This document shows positions 9,371 through 18,617 of a DNA stretch of 64,000 nucleotides, piece after piece. The DNA comes from Acetobacter malorum (lineage in GTDB: Bacteria > Pseudomonadota > Alphaproteobacteria > Acetobacterales > Acetobacteraceae), in NCBI RefSeq assembly GCF_002153605.1, contig NZ_JOPG01000003.1, positions 20,649-84,648 of the forward strand, read 5' to 3'. Position 1 is the first letter of the stretch. Each line of letters begins with the position of its first letter. The notes beneath the pieces were generated by a model that searched no databases, was not told where the DNA came from, and saw only the letters and a program-made list of their open reading frames with translations. Made by a program: the position numbers and the translations under genes.

Positions 9371-10195
9371 TTAATCTTGAGCAACGTCAGGCTGCCGTGC
9401 CCGAACGATCGCTGGCATGAAGGGTTTTACAACCCCCTGATAGAACCCGGCCCCCACTACACCGCCCAGAAGCGGTCCGGCAACCGGCACCCACCAGTAA
9501 TTTCCAGGAGACGGGAAAGCTGCTTCCCCCCACCCGGCAAAGTAGCAGAACAGGCGAGGTCCAAAATCGCGCGCCGGATTAATGGCCCACGCTTCCAGAT
9601 AGCCCGCAGAAGCGCCGATTGTTGCCACCAGCAGGCCGATAATCAGAGCGCCGGAGTTCGCCTGCGGAGCCTGCGTGTTGTATTCACAGGTCACCGCAAA
9701 AATTCCCAGAAGCAGCATGGCTGTCAGGATGGTTTCGTCCACAAAAGCATGCATCGGGGTGATGAAGTCGCCCGAATGGGTAAAGAAGACGCCTGCGGCT
9801 GCCCCGTCATGCCGCCAGTCCAGATGGTTGACGGCAGCATAATGCGCGATGACGGGAGAGAAGAGCGTGTAAACAATCACCGCGCCCAGAAAGCCGCCTA
9901 CAACCTGTGCGGCCCAGTAGGGCACAACTTTTTTCCATGAAAAACCACGGTAACAGGCCAGCGCCAGTGTTACTGCGGGGTTGGCGTGTGTGCCGGAGAC
10001 TGCGCCCGTGACGTAAATGGCAATCGTCACGCCCAGTCCCCAGACAATACAGACGCCCCAATACGCCATTTTATAGGGGCTGGGGTCGTAGAGCGCATAC
10101 ATCGCTGCTACGGAATCCCCAAAAACAATAATAATGAAGACCGCAATACATTCAGCGATCAGCTCGCCAATCAGGGCGCGTTGGGTGGTGGTCAT
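9371..10195 (-). CDS. glpF: glycerol facilitator, MIP-family aquaglyceroporin
   Basis: Inner membrane channel for glycerol and other small polyols. It has 274 residues with six predicted spans. The two pore-forming NPA boxes are intact at residues 72-74 (NPAVTLA) and 206-208 (INPARDFGPRL). The Asp two residues after the second NPA box (D210) is typical of glycerol channels as opposed to water-only channels. It sits between glpD (55 bp upstream) and glpK (27 bp downstream), which makes glycerol the natural substrate. The start is the ATG with the upstream AGGAAAG on the minus strand. Confidence 0.95.
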   Translation of the reverse strand: MTTTQRALIGELIAECIAVFIIIVFGDSVAAMYALYDPSPYKMAYWGVCIVWGLGVTIAIYVTGAVSGTHANPAVTLALACYRGFSWKKVVPYWAAQVVGGFLGAVIVYTLFSPVIAHYAAVNHLDWRHDGAAAGVFFTHSGDFITPMHAFVDETILTAMLLLGIFAVTCEYNTQAPQANSGALIIGLLVATIGASAGYLEAWAINPARDFGPRLFCYFAGWGEAAFPSPGNYWWVPVAGPLLGGVVGAGFYQGVVKPFMPAIVRARQPDVAQD

Positions 10196-10249
10196 ACTTT
10201 CCTCTTTTTTGTTTTTTTATTTGGAAAGAGATGGCTCGGAATTAAAAAA

Positions 10250-11770
10250 TCAGGCTACCTTCTTCTTAACATAGTCCGCAACAGCGTTCTTTTCTGCCTC
10301 GTTCAGGTGTAGGCCCATCTTGCTGCGACGCCACAGAACATCTTCCGGTGCGCGCGCCCATTCCTTGCCGATGAGGTAATCAACTTCACGCGTGGTGAGA
10401 TCCCCACCCAGAAGTTCGCCCATATCCTGCATAGAGGCGGCCTCACCGATAATCTCATAGGCCCGGCTTCCATAATTGCGCATCAGGCGCCATGCAAGCT
10501 GTTCCGGCAACCACGGAGCCGCACGACGCAGACGAGCCAGTGCGCCAGCAAAGCCCCCTTCCCCGATATCACCACCAGGCAGCACTTCGCTGGCGGTCCA
10601 GCTTGCTCCGGCAACCACCGGCAACACGGGGGCCAGTTTTTCCAGAGCATGCTCAGCCAGCTTGCGGTACGTGGTGATCTTACCACCAAAGATGGAAAGC
10701 AGTGGAGCGCCGTCCGTCGTGTCCAGATCCAGCACGTAGTCACGCGTGACGGCAGATGCGTTGGCTGAAGCATCGTCATAGAGCGGACGCAGGCCAGCAT
10801 AGCTCCAGACAACATCGCTTTCTTTGACCTGCGTCTGGAAATAGCGGTTCACGCTTTCACACAGATAGGTCACTTCATCCAGCGCAATCCCGACGGTGCC
10901 GGGAGCTTCCTTCCACGGAATATCCGTGGTGCCGATCAGCGTATAATTCTGCTCATAAGGGATAGCGAACACGATACGCTTATCCGGGTTCTGGAAGATA
11001 TAAGCCTGCGGCCCCTCAAACACACGCGGGACAATGATATGGCTACCCTTGACCAGACGCACGGATTTGGAATTAGGAATTTTCAGTGTTTCAGAAAGCA
11101 GCTTGGCAACCCACGGGCCGGCCGCATTGACCAGCGCACGGGCGCGTACCGTGCTGGTCGTGCCTGTGGCACGATCTTCCAGAACAGCTTCCCAGACGCC
11201 ATTTACCCGGTCTGCTTTGATCAGGCGGGTGCGGGTACGGATTTCGGCACCACGCTCAGCGGCATCCAGCGCATTCAGCACAACCAGTCGGCTATCCTGC
11301 ACCCAGCCATCCGAATACACGAAGCCTTTGGTATATTCAGGCTTGAGCGGGCGACCGGAAGAATGCGTGCGGAAATCAACCGCACGGGACTTGGGCAGCG
11401 TCATGTTGGACGCCAGATGATCGTACAGGAACAGGCCTGCCTTGAGCATCCATGCCGGACGTACCAGTTTGGAGTGCGGCAGTACGAAGCGCATCGGCCA
11501 CATGATGTGCGGTGCCATGGCCAGAAGGCGCTCACGTTCTGTCAGCGCTTCACGCACCAGACGGAATTCATAATATTCCAGATACCGCAGGCCACCGTGA
11601 ATCAGTTTGGTGCTGGCGGAAGACGTATAACTCGCCAGATCATCCTGTTCGACAAGCAGAACGGAAGCCCCGCGCCCAACGGCATCGCGCGCAATACCTG
11701 CGCCATTAACGCCGCCACCAACAATCAGAAGATCATAGGGCTGTGCAGGAGAAGGAGCGGAATCTGACAT
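10250..11770 (-). CDS. glpD: aerobic glycerol-3-phosphate dehydrogenase
   Basis: FAD flavoprotein at the cytoplasmic membrane that oxidises glycerol-3-phosphate to dihydroxyacetone phosphate and passes electrons to quinone. With the ATG at 11770 it has 506 residues. The alternative upstream start is a TTG that falls within the GGAAG ribosome-binding site, so I reject it. The dinucleotide fold is IVGGGVNGAGIARDAVGRG near residue 15, followed by SSASTKLIHGGLRYLEYYEF. RALVNAAGPWV, the substrate region TDIPW and the C-terminal DAO domain are present. A GlpR-like operator lies 40 bp upstream. It is the first structural gene of the glycerol run. Confidence 0.97.
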   Translation of the reverse strand: MSDSAPSPAQPYDLLIVGGGVNGAGIARDAVGRGASVLLVEQDDLASYTSSASTKLIHGGLRYLEYYEFRLVREALTERERLLAMAPHIMWPMRFVLPHSKLVRPAWMLKAGLFLYDHLASNMTLPKSRAVDFRTHSSGRPLKPEYTKGFVYSDGWVQDSRLVVLNALDAAERGAEIRTRTRLIKADRVNGVWEAVLEDRATGTTSTVRARALVNAAGPWVAKLLSETLKIPNSKSVRLVKGSHIIVPRVFEGPQAYIFQNPDKRIVFAIPYEQNYTLIGTTDIPWKEAPGTVGIALDEVTYLCESVNRYFQTQVKESDVVWSYAGLRPLYDDASANASAVTRDYVLDLDTTDGAPLLSIFGGKITTYRKLAEHALEKLAPVLPVVAGASWTASEVLPGGDIGEGGFAGALARLRRAAPWLPEQLAWRLMRNYGSRAYEIIGEAASMQDMGELLGGDLTTREVDYLIGKEWARAPEDVLWRRSKMGLHLNEAEKNAVADYVKKKVA

Positions 11771-11809
11771 TTTTTCTTCCAATTACACCAAAACGGGACA
11801 CTGGCCTTA

Positions 11810-11821
11810 TTCGTATCCGAA
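11810..11821. promoter_or_regulatory. candidate GlpR operator upstream of glpD
   Basis: The sequence TTCGTATCCGAA has half-sites TTCG and CGAA separated by four bases, the same core as GlpR operators in Enterobacteria. It lies 40 bp upstream of the glpD start and directly downstream of glpR, whose product is a DeoR-type repressor. Placement and symmetry support it; binding is inferred. Confidence 0.6.
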
Positions 11822-11864
11822 AAGGTAAGCCAAAAACAATGGCTTTAATGTGACGCAAATCGGC

Positions 11865-12668
11865 TCAGGAATCCTTTTTTGTTTTCTTTTCCGAAAATGC
11901 GCTTTCGTTTGCGATGTGCAGACGAACCCCCGCCTCTTTTAGAAGGTTACGAATGCCTTCAGGGGGCGCCTGATCTGTATAGAACGCACTGACCTCGGAA
12001 ATGTGCCCGACACGGGCCATCGGCCGTCGTCTGAACTTTGTGTGATCAGCCAGAAGAAAGACGGTGCGCGAGTTTCGGATAATGGCCTGCGCAGCAGTAA
12101 TTTCATCGACATCAAAGTCCAGCAACGTGCCGTCCTCATCAATGCCGCTGATGCCGATCACCCCAAAATCAGCCCGATACTGCTCAATCATGGCAGCAGC
12201 TGCCGGGCCGACAATGCCGCCATCACGCAGTCTTACCGTGCCGCCTGCAATCACAAGATTGCATTCCGGGGCTGGCGTCAGCAGGCTGGCAACATGAATG
12301 TTGTTGGTGATGACGCGCAAGGCTCTGTGCATCCTCAGAGAGCGCGCAAAAGCCTCGGTCGTGGTGCCAATATTGATAAACAGGGAGGCACCGTCCGGGA
12401 TTGCCGCCGCTGCGCGCTCTCCAATGGCCTCTTTCTGTGACAGATTGAGAATCTGACGATCTGAGTAAGCAATATTTTCGGCAAAAGAGAGGGCACTGGC
12501 TCCCCCATGGTGGCGCGCCAGAGCACCTTCTGCCGCCATGCTGTTCACATCGCGCCGGACCGTCTGCACCGTGACATGCAGGGCCTTTGCCAGATCCTCA
12601 TTCGCCACATAACCCTGCTGCTGCACAAAGTGCAGGATACGGGCGCGTCTTTCATCTACGGAGGCCAT
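11865..12668 (-). CDS. glpR: DeoR-family glycerol-3-phosphate regulon repressor
   Basis: DeoR-type repressor of 267 residues, normally released from DNA by glycerol-3-phosphate. The N-terminal winged HTH reads RARILHFVQQQGYVANEDLA, then VTVQTVRRDVNSMAAEGALARHHGGA. The effector domain has NIGTTTEAFARSLR, VIAGGTVRLRDGGIVG and DFGVIGISGIDEDGTLLDFDVDE, a signature shared with GlpR proteins. A short basic tail (FSEKKTKKDS) ends it. Its ATG begins one base after the recQ stop, and its GGGAG lies inside the end of recQ, so it is co-transcribed with recQ. It is followed by glpD after 94 bp that hold the operator. Confidence 0.92.
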   Translation of the reverse strand: MASVDERRARILHFVQQQGYVANEDLAKALHVTVQTVRRDVNSMAAEGALARHHGGASALSFAENIAYSDRQILNLSQKEAIGERAAAAIPDGASLFINIGTTTEAFARSLRMHRALRVITNNIHVASLLTPAPECNLVIAGGTVRLRDGGIVGPAAAAMIEQYRADFGVIGISGIDEDGTLLDFDVDEITAAQAIIRNSRTVFLLADHTKFRRRPMARVGHISEVSAFYTDQAPPEGIRNLLKEAGVRLHIANESAFSEKKTKKDS

Positions 12669-12669
12669 G

Positions 12670-14559
12670 TTATACTCCCTGTGCGGTCTTCAGAACCGCC
12701 AGAACGGCTTCCCCATAGCGCTCCAGCTTGGAACGACCAACGCCTTTCACTTCACCGAGTTCGGCAAGACTGGTCGGCATTTCCAGCGCAATATCCCGCA
12801 AGGCGGAGTCATGAAAGATCAGATAAGGCGGGATCTCCTGTTCCCGTGCCTCATCCAGCCGCCAGCTTCGGAGAGCCGCAAACAAAGCCTGTTTCTCTTC
12901 AGGCAGCTCGGCCAGCGCTTCCGGGGCACGGCTGCGGCTGGCAGCTTTTTCCAGTTCCTGCGTGGCATCAGCCCGCAAGTTAACAGATTCTTCGCCCCGC
13001 AGAATAGGCCGGGCGACCTCCTGATTAAGGGCAAGGCCGCTATATTGCCCTTCACTCCGCAAGGCCCCCCGGGCAATGAGCTGACGCCCGACGCCACGCC
13101 AGAACGGTTCGCTCTTGTCTTTCCCAATACCCCAGACAGACAGCGTGTCATGATGGTTACGCTCAACCGCCTCGGTCAGCTTGCCGCGTAAAACGGCGAT
13201 AATATGCAGTGCGCCAAATCTTTGCCCGGTGCGATAGACGGTGGACAGAAACTTTCTGGCGGCATCCGTGCCATCAAACGTCACCACGGGATAACGGCAG
13301 TTATCGCAATGGCCGCACGGGCCTTCCAGCGTCTCACCAAAACAATGCAGCAACGCTCGTGTACGGCAGCCAGTCGTTTCCGTCAGGGCGATCATGGCTT
13401 CCAGACGGCTACGCATAATCCGCTTTTCGCTGTCCGGTGCACTGGACTGGTCCAGCCAGTAACGCGCGCGAGCCATATCCTCGCCACCATAAAGCAGAAC
13501 GGTTTCAGACGGCAGGCCATCACGCCCTGCCCGCCCGATCTGCTGATAATAGGCTTCCGGAGAGCCGGGCATATCGAGATGGATAACAGCCCGCACGTCG
13601 GGCCGATCAATCCCCATCCCGAAAGCTACCGTCGCGACAATTACAATCGGCTCCCCTGAGCGGAACCGCAGTAAAGCGGCCCGCTTTTCAATCGCGGAGA
13701 GACCGGCGTGGAAAGCCAGCGCTGTCCAGCCCTTATCCCGCAGGGCGGAAGCAATACGCTCCGTGCGTGCGCGGCTGCCGCAATAGACGATACAGGCCTC
13801 GTCCCTGTGCCGTTCAAGCACAGCAGTGAGTTGCCGCATTTCTGAGGCTTTGGGGAGCGCGGCGATATTGAGGTTGGACCGATGGAAGCTGGAAACCAGA
13901 ACCTCGGCGTGCGGCATATCCAGCGCACTGAGGATATCTTCCCGTGTGCGTTCATCGGCTGTGGCTGTAAGCGCAATGCGCGGAACATTGGGAAAATGTT
14001 TGGGGAGCGAGGCCAGCGCACGATATTCCGGCCGGAACTCATGCCCCCATGCAGAAATACAATGAGCTTCGTCAATCGCTATGATGGAAATAGGTTGCCG
14101 AGTCAGCCGCTCCAGCGTGCCGGGTGAAAGCAGGCGTTCAGGGGACACATACAGCAGATCAACGCGCCCGGCAGCCAGATCCGAGCGAATTTTCGCCGCT
14201 TCATCCCCTTCCAGTTCGGAATGGAGTGCTGCGGCGTTAATGCCAACCTGCCGTAACCCCGCCACCTGATCGTCCATCAGGGCAATTAAAGGAGAGATCA
14301 CCAACCCCATGCCGGGGCGGCACAGAGCGGGGACCTGATAGCAAATACTTTTGCCACCACCTGTTGGCATCAGGACTAAGGCGTCACGGCCTTCCATGAC
14401 GCATTCCACCGCCTGCCCCTGCAGGCTGCGGAAATCAGGAAAGCCAAAAACGGCGTGCAGGACGTCTTTTGGACTGGCACCCACAAACCGGTCACGCCCC
14501 CCGGCATCCCGCGCCAGAGCAGGAGCCGGAGGTGTCATGTCAGTTTGTAGTTCAGTCAT
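12670..14559 (-). CDS. recQ: ATP-dependent DNA helicase RecQ
   Basis: SF2 3'-to-5' helicase acting in recombination and replication fork repair. It has 629 residues with the full RecQ architecture: the Q-like motif near VFGFPDFRSLQGQAVECV, Walker A MPTGGGKSI, the DEAH box AIDEAHCISAWGHEFRPEY, motif VI QQIGRAGRDG, the zinc-binding cysteines of the RQC region (CRTRALLHCF and CGHCDNC), and a C-terminal HRDC domain (PYLIFHDSALRDIA, then GVGRSKLERYGEAVLAVL). It is directly upstream of glpR with a one-base gap. That gives an unusual pairing of repair and carbon control which may only reflect shared transcription. Confidence 0.97.
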   Translation of the reverse strand: MTELQTDMTPPAPALARDAGGRDRFVGASPKDVLHAVFGFPDFRSLQGQAVECVMEGRDALVLMPTGGGKSICYQVPALCRPGMGLVISPLIALMDDQVAGLRQVGINAAALHSELEGDEAAKIRSDLAAGRVDLLYVSPERLLSPGTLERLTRQPISIIAIDEAHCISAWGHEFRPEYRALASLPKHFPNVPRIALTATADERTREDILSALDMPHAEVLVSSFHRSNLNIAALPKASEMRQLTAVLERHRDEACIVYCGSRARTERIASALRDKGWTALAFHAGLSAIEKRAALLRFRSGEPIVIVATVAFGMGIDRPDVRAVIHLDMPGSPEAYYQQIGRAGRDGLPSETVLLYGGEDMARARYWLDQSSAPDSEKRIMRSRLEAMIALTETTGCRTRALLHCFGETLEGPCGHCDNCRYPVVTFDGTDAARKFLSTVYRTGQRFGALHIIAVLRGKLTEAVERNHHDTLSVWGIGKDKSEPFWRGVGRQLIARGALRSEGQYSGLALNQEVARPILRGEESVNLRADATQELEKAASRSRAPEALAELPEEKQALFAALRSWRLDEAREQEIPPYLIFHDSALRDIALEMPTSLAELGEVKGVGRSKLERYGEAVLAVLKTAQGV

Positions 14560-14565
14560 AGAAAA

Positions 14566-14946
14566 TCAGGGCGCTACCAGTTCAATTTCCACGCGACGCG
14601 CGCCAACAGTCATACCCTCGCCATTGCTCGGAGCGCGCGGTGTCTGGCGAATGCGATCCCCGGAGACACCATCCTCATGCAAGGTTGCCGCCACCAGTTT
14701 GGCACGCTGAATAGCAATCAGAGCGTCTGCTGAGAGGTCTCCGCCGCCGGCACCAGCATAGCCTTCAACCTGCACAATGCTGCCAGGGTTGCTCTCTGCC
14801 TTGCGTGCCGCTTCCGCAATCACGTTTCTGGCAGTGTCATTCAGTTCCACAGACTGATTGGAAAAGAAGACGACATATTTACGCCCCGGCTGGGAGGCGC
14901 ACGCAGCAAGAATGGTCAGGCCCAGAAGAGGCAGGAGGCGACGCAT
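14566..14946 (-). CDS. small OmpA-domain lipoprotein
   Basis: Predicted lipoprotein of 126 residues. The ATG at 14946 gives a short signal with the lipobox LAAC, so Cys16 would be acylated. The mature part follows the OmpA/Pal peptidoglycan-binding pattern: YVVFFSNQSVELNDTARNVI, VQVEGYAGAGGGDLSADALIAIQRAKLVAATL and GARRVEIELV, where the helix that usually reads LS..RA..V is partly kept. It is probably anchored in the outer membrane and touches the cell wall. It ends 6 bp before the recQ start on the same strand, so the two may be co-transcribed without sharing a function. Confidence 0.75.
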   Translation of the reverse strand: MRRLLPLLGLTILAACASQPGRKYVVFFSNQSVELNDTARNVIAEAARKAESNPGSIVQVEGYAGAGGGDLSADALIAIQRAKLVAATLHEDGVSGDRIRQTPRAPSNGEGMTVGARRVEIELVAP

Positions 14947-15067
14947 GATGTTTATCCTCAACACGATAAAAAGACGCTCAAAGTAATTCTGTAAATTTGC
15001 CTGTAAAACTTACGGGAAGCCAACTCTTTTCGCGCTCTGCGCATCGTAAAGCATCCCGGTCCGCAGC

Positions 15068-16762
15068 TCAGGCCGCTGCGGCCGTCGCAACCCCACCAGA
15101 CAAACGCCAGATCCGGTCCAGTGATTCCACGCCAGTCAGACGATGTGCAATCAGGATCACGGTGCGGCCTTTTGTCACAGTGTTGAGGGTACGCAGAAAC
15201 TCCTGCTCTGTTTGCGCATCAAGGCCGGTGGCTGGTTCATCCAGAATCAGGATGGGAGCCTGTGTCAGCAGGGTTCGGGCCAGTGCGATACGCCGCCCCT
15301 GCCCGCCAGACAGTTTGATACCCCCTTCACCCAGCCAGGTATCCAGCCCGTCCGGCAGGGTTTTTACCACGTCGGCCACGGCGGCCTCTTCCAGCGCTTT
15401 CCACAGATCATCTTCCGTGGCGTCCGGGCGGCCAAGCAGCAGGTTGGCACGAATGCTGTCATCAAACAGATGCGTGGCCTGAGACAGCCACGCCATGCGC
15501 CGACGCAGGGAGTCCGCTTTAATGTGGGAAATCTCTTCTCCACCCAGCGTGATGCTGCCCGCTTCCGGCGCCGCGGCTTTAAGCAGCAAGGCCGCAAGGC
15601 TCGATTTCCCCACACCTGAGGGACCAAGGATGGCGACCCGTGTGCCTGCCGGGATATCCAGTGTCAGCCCATCAAACACCAGCGGCCGATTAGGCGCCCA
15701 GCGGAATTTCACACCTTCAAGATGAATGTGGGTATCTTCTGGCGCGTCTGTCTGCGCCTCAGGCTGTGTAGTGTCAGGCGTGCTGACGGCCACTTCTACC
15801 ACGCGCCGTGCGGCTGCACCCATCACACCGGCCTGCAAGCCGGCGCGGGTCAGCGCTCCAGCACTTTCAAAAGAGGCCACAGTCAGGAACAGGATACCGA
15901 CAGCAGCGAGTGCCGAAATATGCAGAGAAAATGCTCCGGCAGCAGCCAGCAGAACCAGAAAGATTGCGGCCTGTCCGCAGAGAAAGGCCGAGGCATTGGC
16001 ATAGGCTGACCGACGCGCAAGCCGCATCTGACCAGCAAGCAGAGTGGCATCATCTGCCTGAACATGGGAGAGAATGCGGCCTTCTGCGCCAAAAGCGCGA
16101 ATTTCCCGCAGGCCGCCCACCAGATCCAGAACCCCAATGCGTAAGGCTGCGAGGTTTTTCCCCAGACGCTCACCCTCTGCCTGACCAGACTGAGCAATCA
16201 GGTAAGGCACGAGAAATGCGGAGCAGGCAAACAGCACACCCACGAGTGCGCCCAGCACCACACTCTGCCGACCCAGTTGGATGACCAGAATGGGCAGCGT
16301 CAGGCACGCACAGGCAAACGGCACCAGAATGCGCAGATACAGACCATCCAGTGTGCCAATGTCTGAAACGAGGCGGGAGAGCATATCCCCTGCCCGCCGG
16401 AACCCAAGCCCGGCAGCTGCACCCTGTGCAAGAGAATGGAAAAACCAGACACGCAGATCAGCCAGTGCCCGAAACATGGCATCATGCGCAAAAAGGCGCT
16501 CCGCATAGCGCAAAATGACGCGCCCACCACCAACCCAGCGTAACAGGGCTGTCGTGATGACCACTTCCCCCAGCACGCTACTAGCTAGCCGCAGCCCGGA
16601 GGCCTGCATCAGCACCAGCCCAAGGCAAAGGGCGATGAGTGCCAGCATAACGCCAATAAGCAGCCGGGGAGCCTGCCGATGCCAGAGGCCCAGAATGCGC
16701 AAGATGGCCTGGCGATCCGTCAGTGCCGGTGTGCCGTCTTCTGTCTGATCTGAAGTTTTCAT
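15068..16762 (-). CDS. cydC: heterodimeric ABC exporter subunit CydC
   Basis: Half of the CydDC exporter, which moves cysteine and glutathione (and possibly heme) across the inner membrane and is needed to assemble cytochrome bd oxidase. I take the ATG at 16762, one base after the cydD stop, giving 564 residues; a longer frame reads back into cydD. About six membrane helices lie in the first 300 residues, with a typical RYAERLFAHDAMFR segment. The ATPase domain has Walker A GPSGVGKSS, signature LSGGQGRRIALAR and Walker B ILILDEPATGLD. Together with cydD it forms a two-gene operon. No cydAB genes are in the window. Confidence 0.9.
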   Translation of the reverse strand: MKTSDQTEDGTPALTDRQAILRILGLWHRQAPRLLIGVMLALIALCLGLVLMQASGLRLASSVLGEVVITTALLRWVGGGRVILRYAERLFAHDAMFRALADLRVWFFHSLAQGAAAGLGFRRAGDMLSRLVSDIGTLDGLYLRILVPFACACLTLPILVIQLGRQSVVLGALVGVLFACSAFLVPYLIAQSGQAEGERLGKNLAALRIGVLDLVGGLREIRAFGAEGRILSHVQADDATLLAGQMRLARRSAYANASAFLCGQAAIFLVLLAAAGAFSLHISALAAVGILFLTVASFESAGALTRAGLQAGVMGAAARRVVEVAVSTPDTTQPEAQTDAPEDTHIHLEGVKFRWAPNRPLVFDGLTLDIPAGTRVAILGPSGVGKSSLAALLLKAAAPEAGSITLGGEEISHIKADSLRRRMAWLSQATHLFDDSIRANLLLGRPDATEDDLWKALEEAAVADVVKTLPDGLDTWLGEGGIKLSGGQGRRIALARTLLTQAPILILDEPATGLDAQTEQEFLRTLNTVTKGRTVILIAHRLTGVESLDRIWRLSGGVATAAAA

Positions 16763-16763
16763 C

Positions 16764-18485
16764 TCACGCAGCTCCCTGCCGTGCCACAACGCGCCCCATT
16801 TGCAGATCCACACGCCGTCCGTTGAACATATGGACGGCGGCGGAATGGGTGGCGAGAACAACAGTCCGACGCAGCGCCAGACGTTGCAGGCTTTCAAAAA
16901 CGCTTTTCTCTGTGGCCGGATCCAGATGAGCTGTTGGTTCATCCAGCAGCAAAATGGGGGCGTTTTTCAGATAGGCACGGGCAATGGCAATACGCTGGGC
17001 CTGACCACCAGAAAGGCCAAAGCCCCCTTCCCCAATCCGTGTTTCGAGACCATCGGGCAGAGACGGCAAAAACTGGTCCACGGCAGCCGCTTTGACGGCG
17101 GCCATCAGATCCGCCTCATCCGCATCCGGGCGCGCAAACAGAATATTGTCTTTCAGCGTGCCGGCGAACAGAACAGGCTTCTGGCCAATCCATGAAATCA
17201 TGCGGGACAAGGAATCCGGGACAATACTGTCCAGCGGCGCTCCGTTAAACCGCACACTCCCACTATCCGGCTGGATGAAGCCAAGTAGCAGTTCCATAAT
17301 GGTCGATTTACCAGAACCGGAAGGACCCGCCAGAATCAGCGTCTCCCCGGCGGGAACGGTAAAGCTGACATGATCCAGCGCAGGACCACGTGCCGGATCC
17401 CACGTAAAACAGACATCTTCCAGAGACACCATCACGCCAGACGCATTAACGGTGCGTGCCCCGTCCGGTGAAGGACGGGGCTGAGCCTCTGGCAAATCGA
17501 GAATAGCTGTCGCTGCCCCCTGAGCATGAGCGCGATCCTGATAGGCCAGCGCCAGACCACGTAAAGGGGCAAAAAATTCGGGGATGACCAGCAGCACGAA
17601 CAGTCCGCTGGTGAGCGTATAAGCCAGAGCCGGGGAAACGCCCCCTGAAAGCAGCGCCATGGCCTGCTTGCCGTCCATAATGGCGATCAGCACCAATGCA
17701 ACAACCATAGCGCAATCAATGGAGGCGGAAGACAGAAACGCAACGCGCAGAATTTTCATGGTGCGCTGGCGCAGTTCCTCGGCAGCCTGTCCCAGTCGTT
17801 CTGTTTCATCATCCGCGCGGCCTGCCAGAACAATGGTGGCAATCCCTTTCACACGGTCCAGAAAACGGGCCTGAAGGCGGGTCATTGCCAGAAACTGGTT
17901 GCGGGATGCCACGGCAGCGCCAATACCGAACAGAGCCTGACCGAATGGCACGGCAGCGCCACACAGGCCGAGCACCAAAGCTGCTCGAGGCTGAACGAAG
18001 GCTACCGGTAGTAAAATCAGAAGAGGCGCGGCAATCCATAAAACAGAGGCCGGCACCCAACGGGCAAAAAAGCCGTCCAGAGCTTCAATACGATCCACAG
18101 CGATTGTCGCCAGCTCGCCGCTATGGGTTTTACGGAGAAGTGCCGGGCCACCCGTCAGGATCGAGGCCAGCACCTCACCGCGCAACCTGCGCCGGGCGTC
18201 AATTCCAGCCTTAGCTGCGGCTGTATCGCTCAATGCCATAATAAGGGCACGAAGGAGCGCTAACCCTGCAAAAGCCAGCACAGGCCACAAGGCAAGCGTT
18301 TGTGCGCTGCCACCCGAGACAAGGCCAACGAGGGCATGTCCGAGAACGGTTGCTACACACCATGCCTGCCCGACACCCAGTAGACTGGACAGCAGCCCGA
18401 AAACTACAACAGGTCGCGCTGCCTGACGCCCCAGACGCGACTGTGTCCGCGTCCAGCCACGTATCGCTGCTTTGTCACCACTCAT
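16764..18485 (-). CDS. cydD: heterodimeric ABC exporter subunit CydD
   Basis: Partner of CydC, 573 residues, first gene of the pair. The N-terminal half carries the membrane helices, including a family-typical HSGELATIAVDRIEALDGFFARW loop. The C-terminal ATPase has Walker A GPSGSGKSTI, signature LSGGQAQRIAIARA and Walker B ILLLDEPTAHLD, followed by the switch region VVLATHSAA. Both subunits keep complete ATPase motifs. The start is an ATG reading MSGDKAAIRGW. The assignment as CydDC, not another heterodimeric exporter, rests on sequence character and tandem order. The terminal oxidase it would serve must lie elsewhere. Confidence 0.88.
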   Translation of the reverse strand: MSGDKAAIRGWTRTQSRLGRQAARPVVVFGLLSSLLGVGQAWCVATVLGHALVGLVSGGSAQTLALWPVLAFAGLALLRALIMALSDTAAAKAGIDARRRLRGEVLASILTGGPALLRKTHSGELATIAVDRIEALDGFFARWVPASVLWIAAPLLILLPVAFVQPRAALVLGLCGAAVPFGQALFGIGAAVASRNQFLAMTRLQARFLDRVKGIATIVLAGRADDETERLGQAAEELRQRTMKILRVAFLSSASIDCAMVVALVLIAIMDGKQAMALLSGGVSPALAYTLTSGLFVLLVIPEFFAPLRGLALAYQDRAHAQGAATAILDLPEAQPRPSPDGARTVNASGVMVSLEDVCFTWDPARGPALDHVSFTVPAGETLILAGPSGSGKSTIMELLLGFIQPDSGSVRFNGAPLDSIVPDSLSRMISWIGQKPVLFAGTLKDNILFARPDADEADLMAAVKAAAVDQFLPSLPDGLETRIGEGGFGLSGGQAQRIAIARAYLKNAPILLLDEPTAHLDPATEKSVFESLQRLALRRTVVLATHSAAVHMFNGRRVDLQMGRVVARQGAA

Positions 18486-18617
18486 AAACTAGGCATTTAT
18501 ACCGGACAGCGAAGGACGCAAACACCTAAGGACGCCGCTCCCTACTGCGGGCAGAGCATAGCGCCCATGCCGGGGTGTCTGAGCCTCGCGTTTTTTCTGT
18601 ATTAAAAGAGACTTTTT

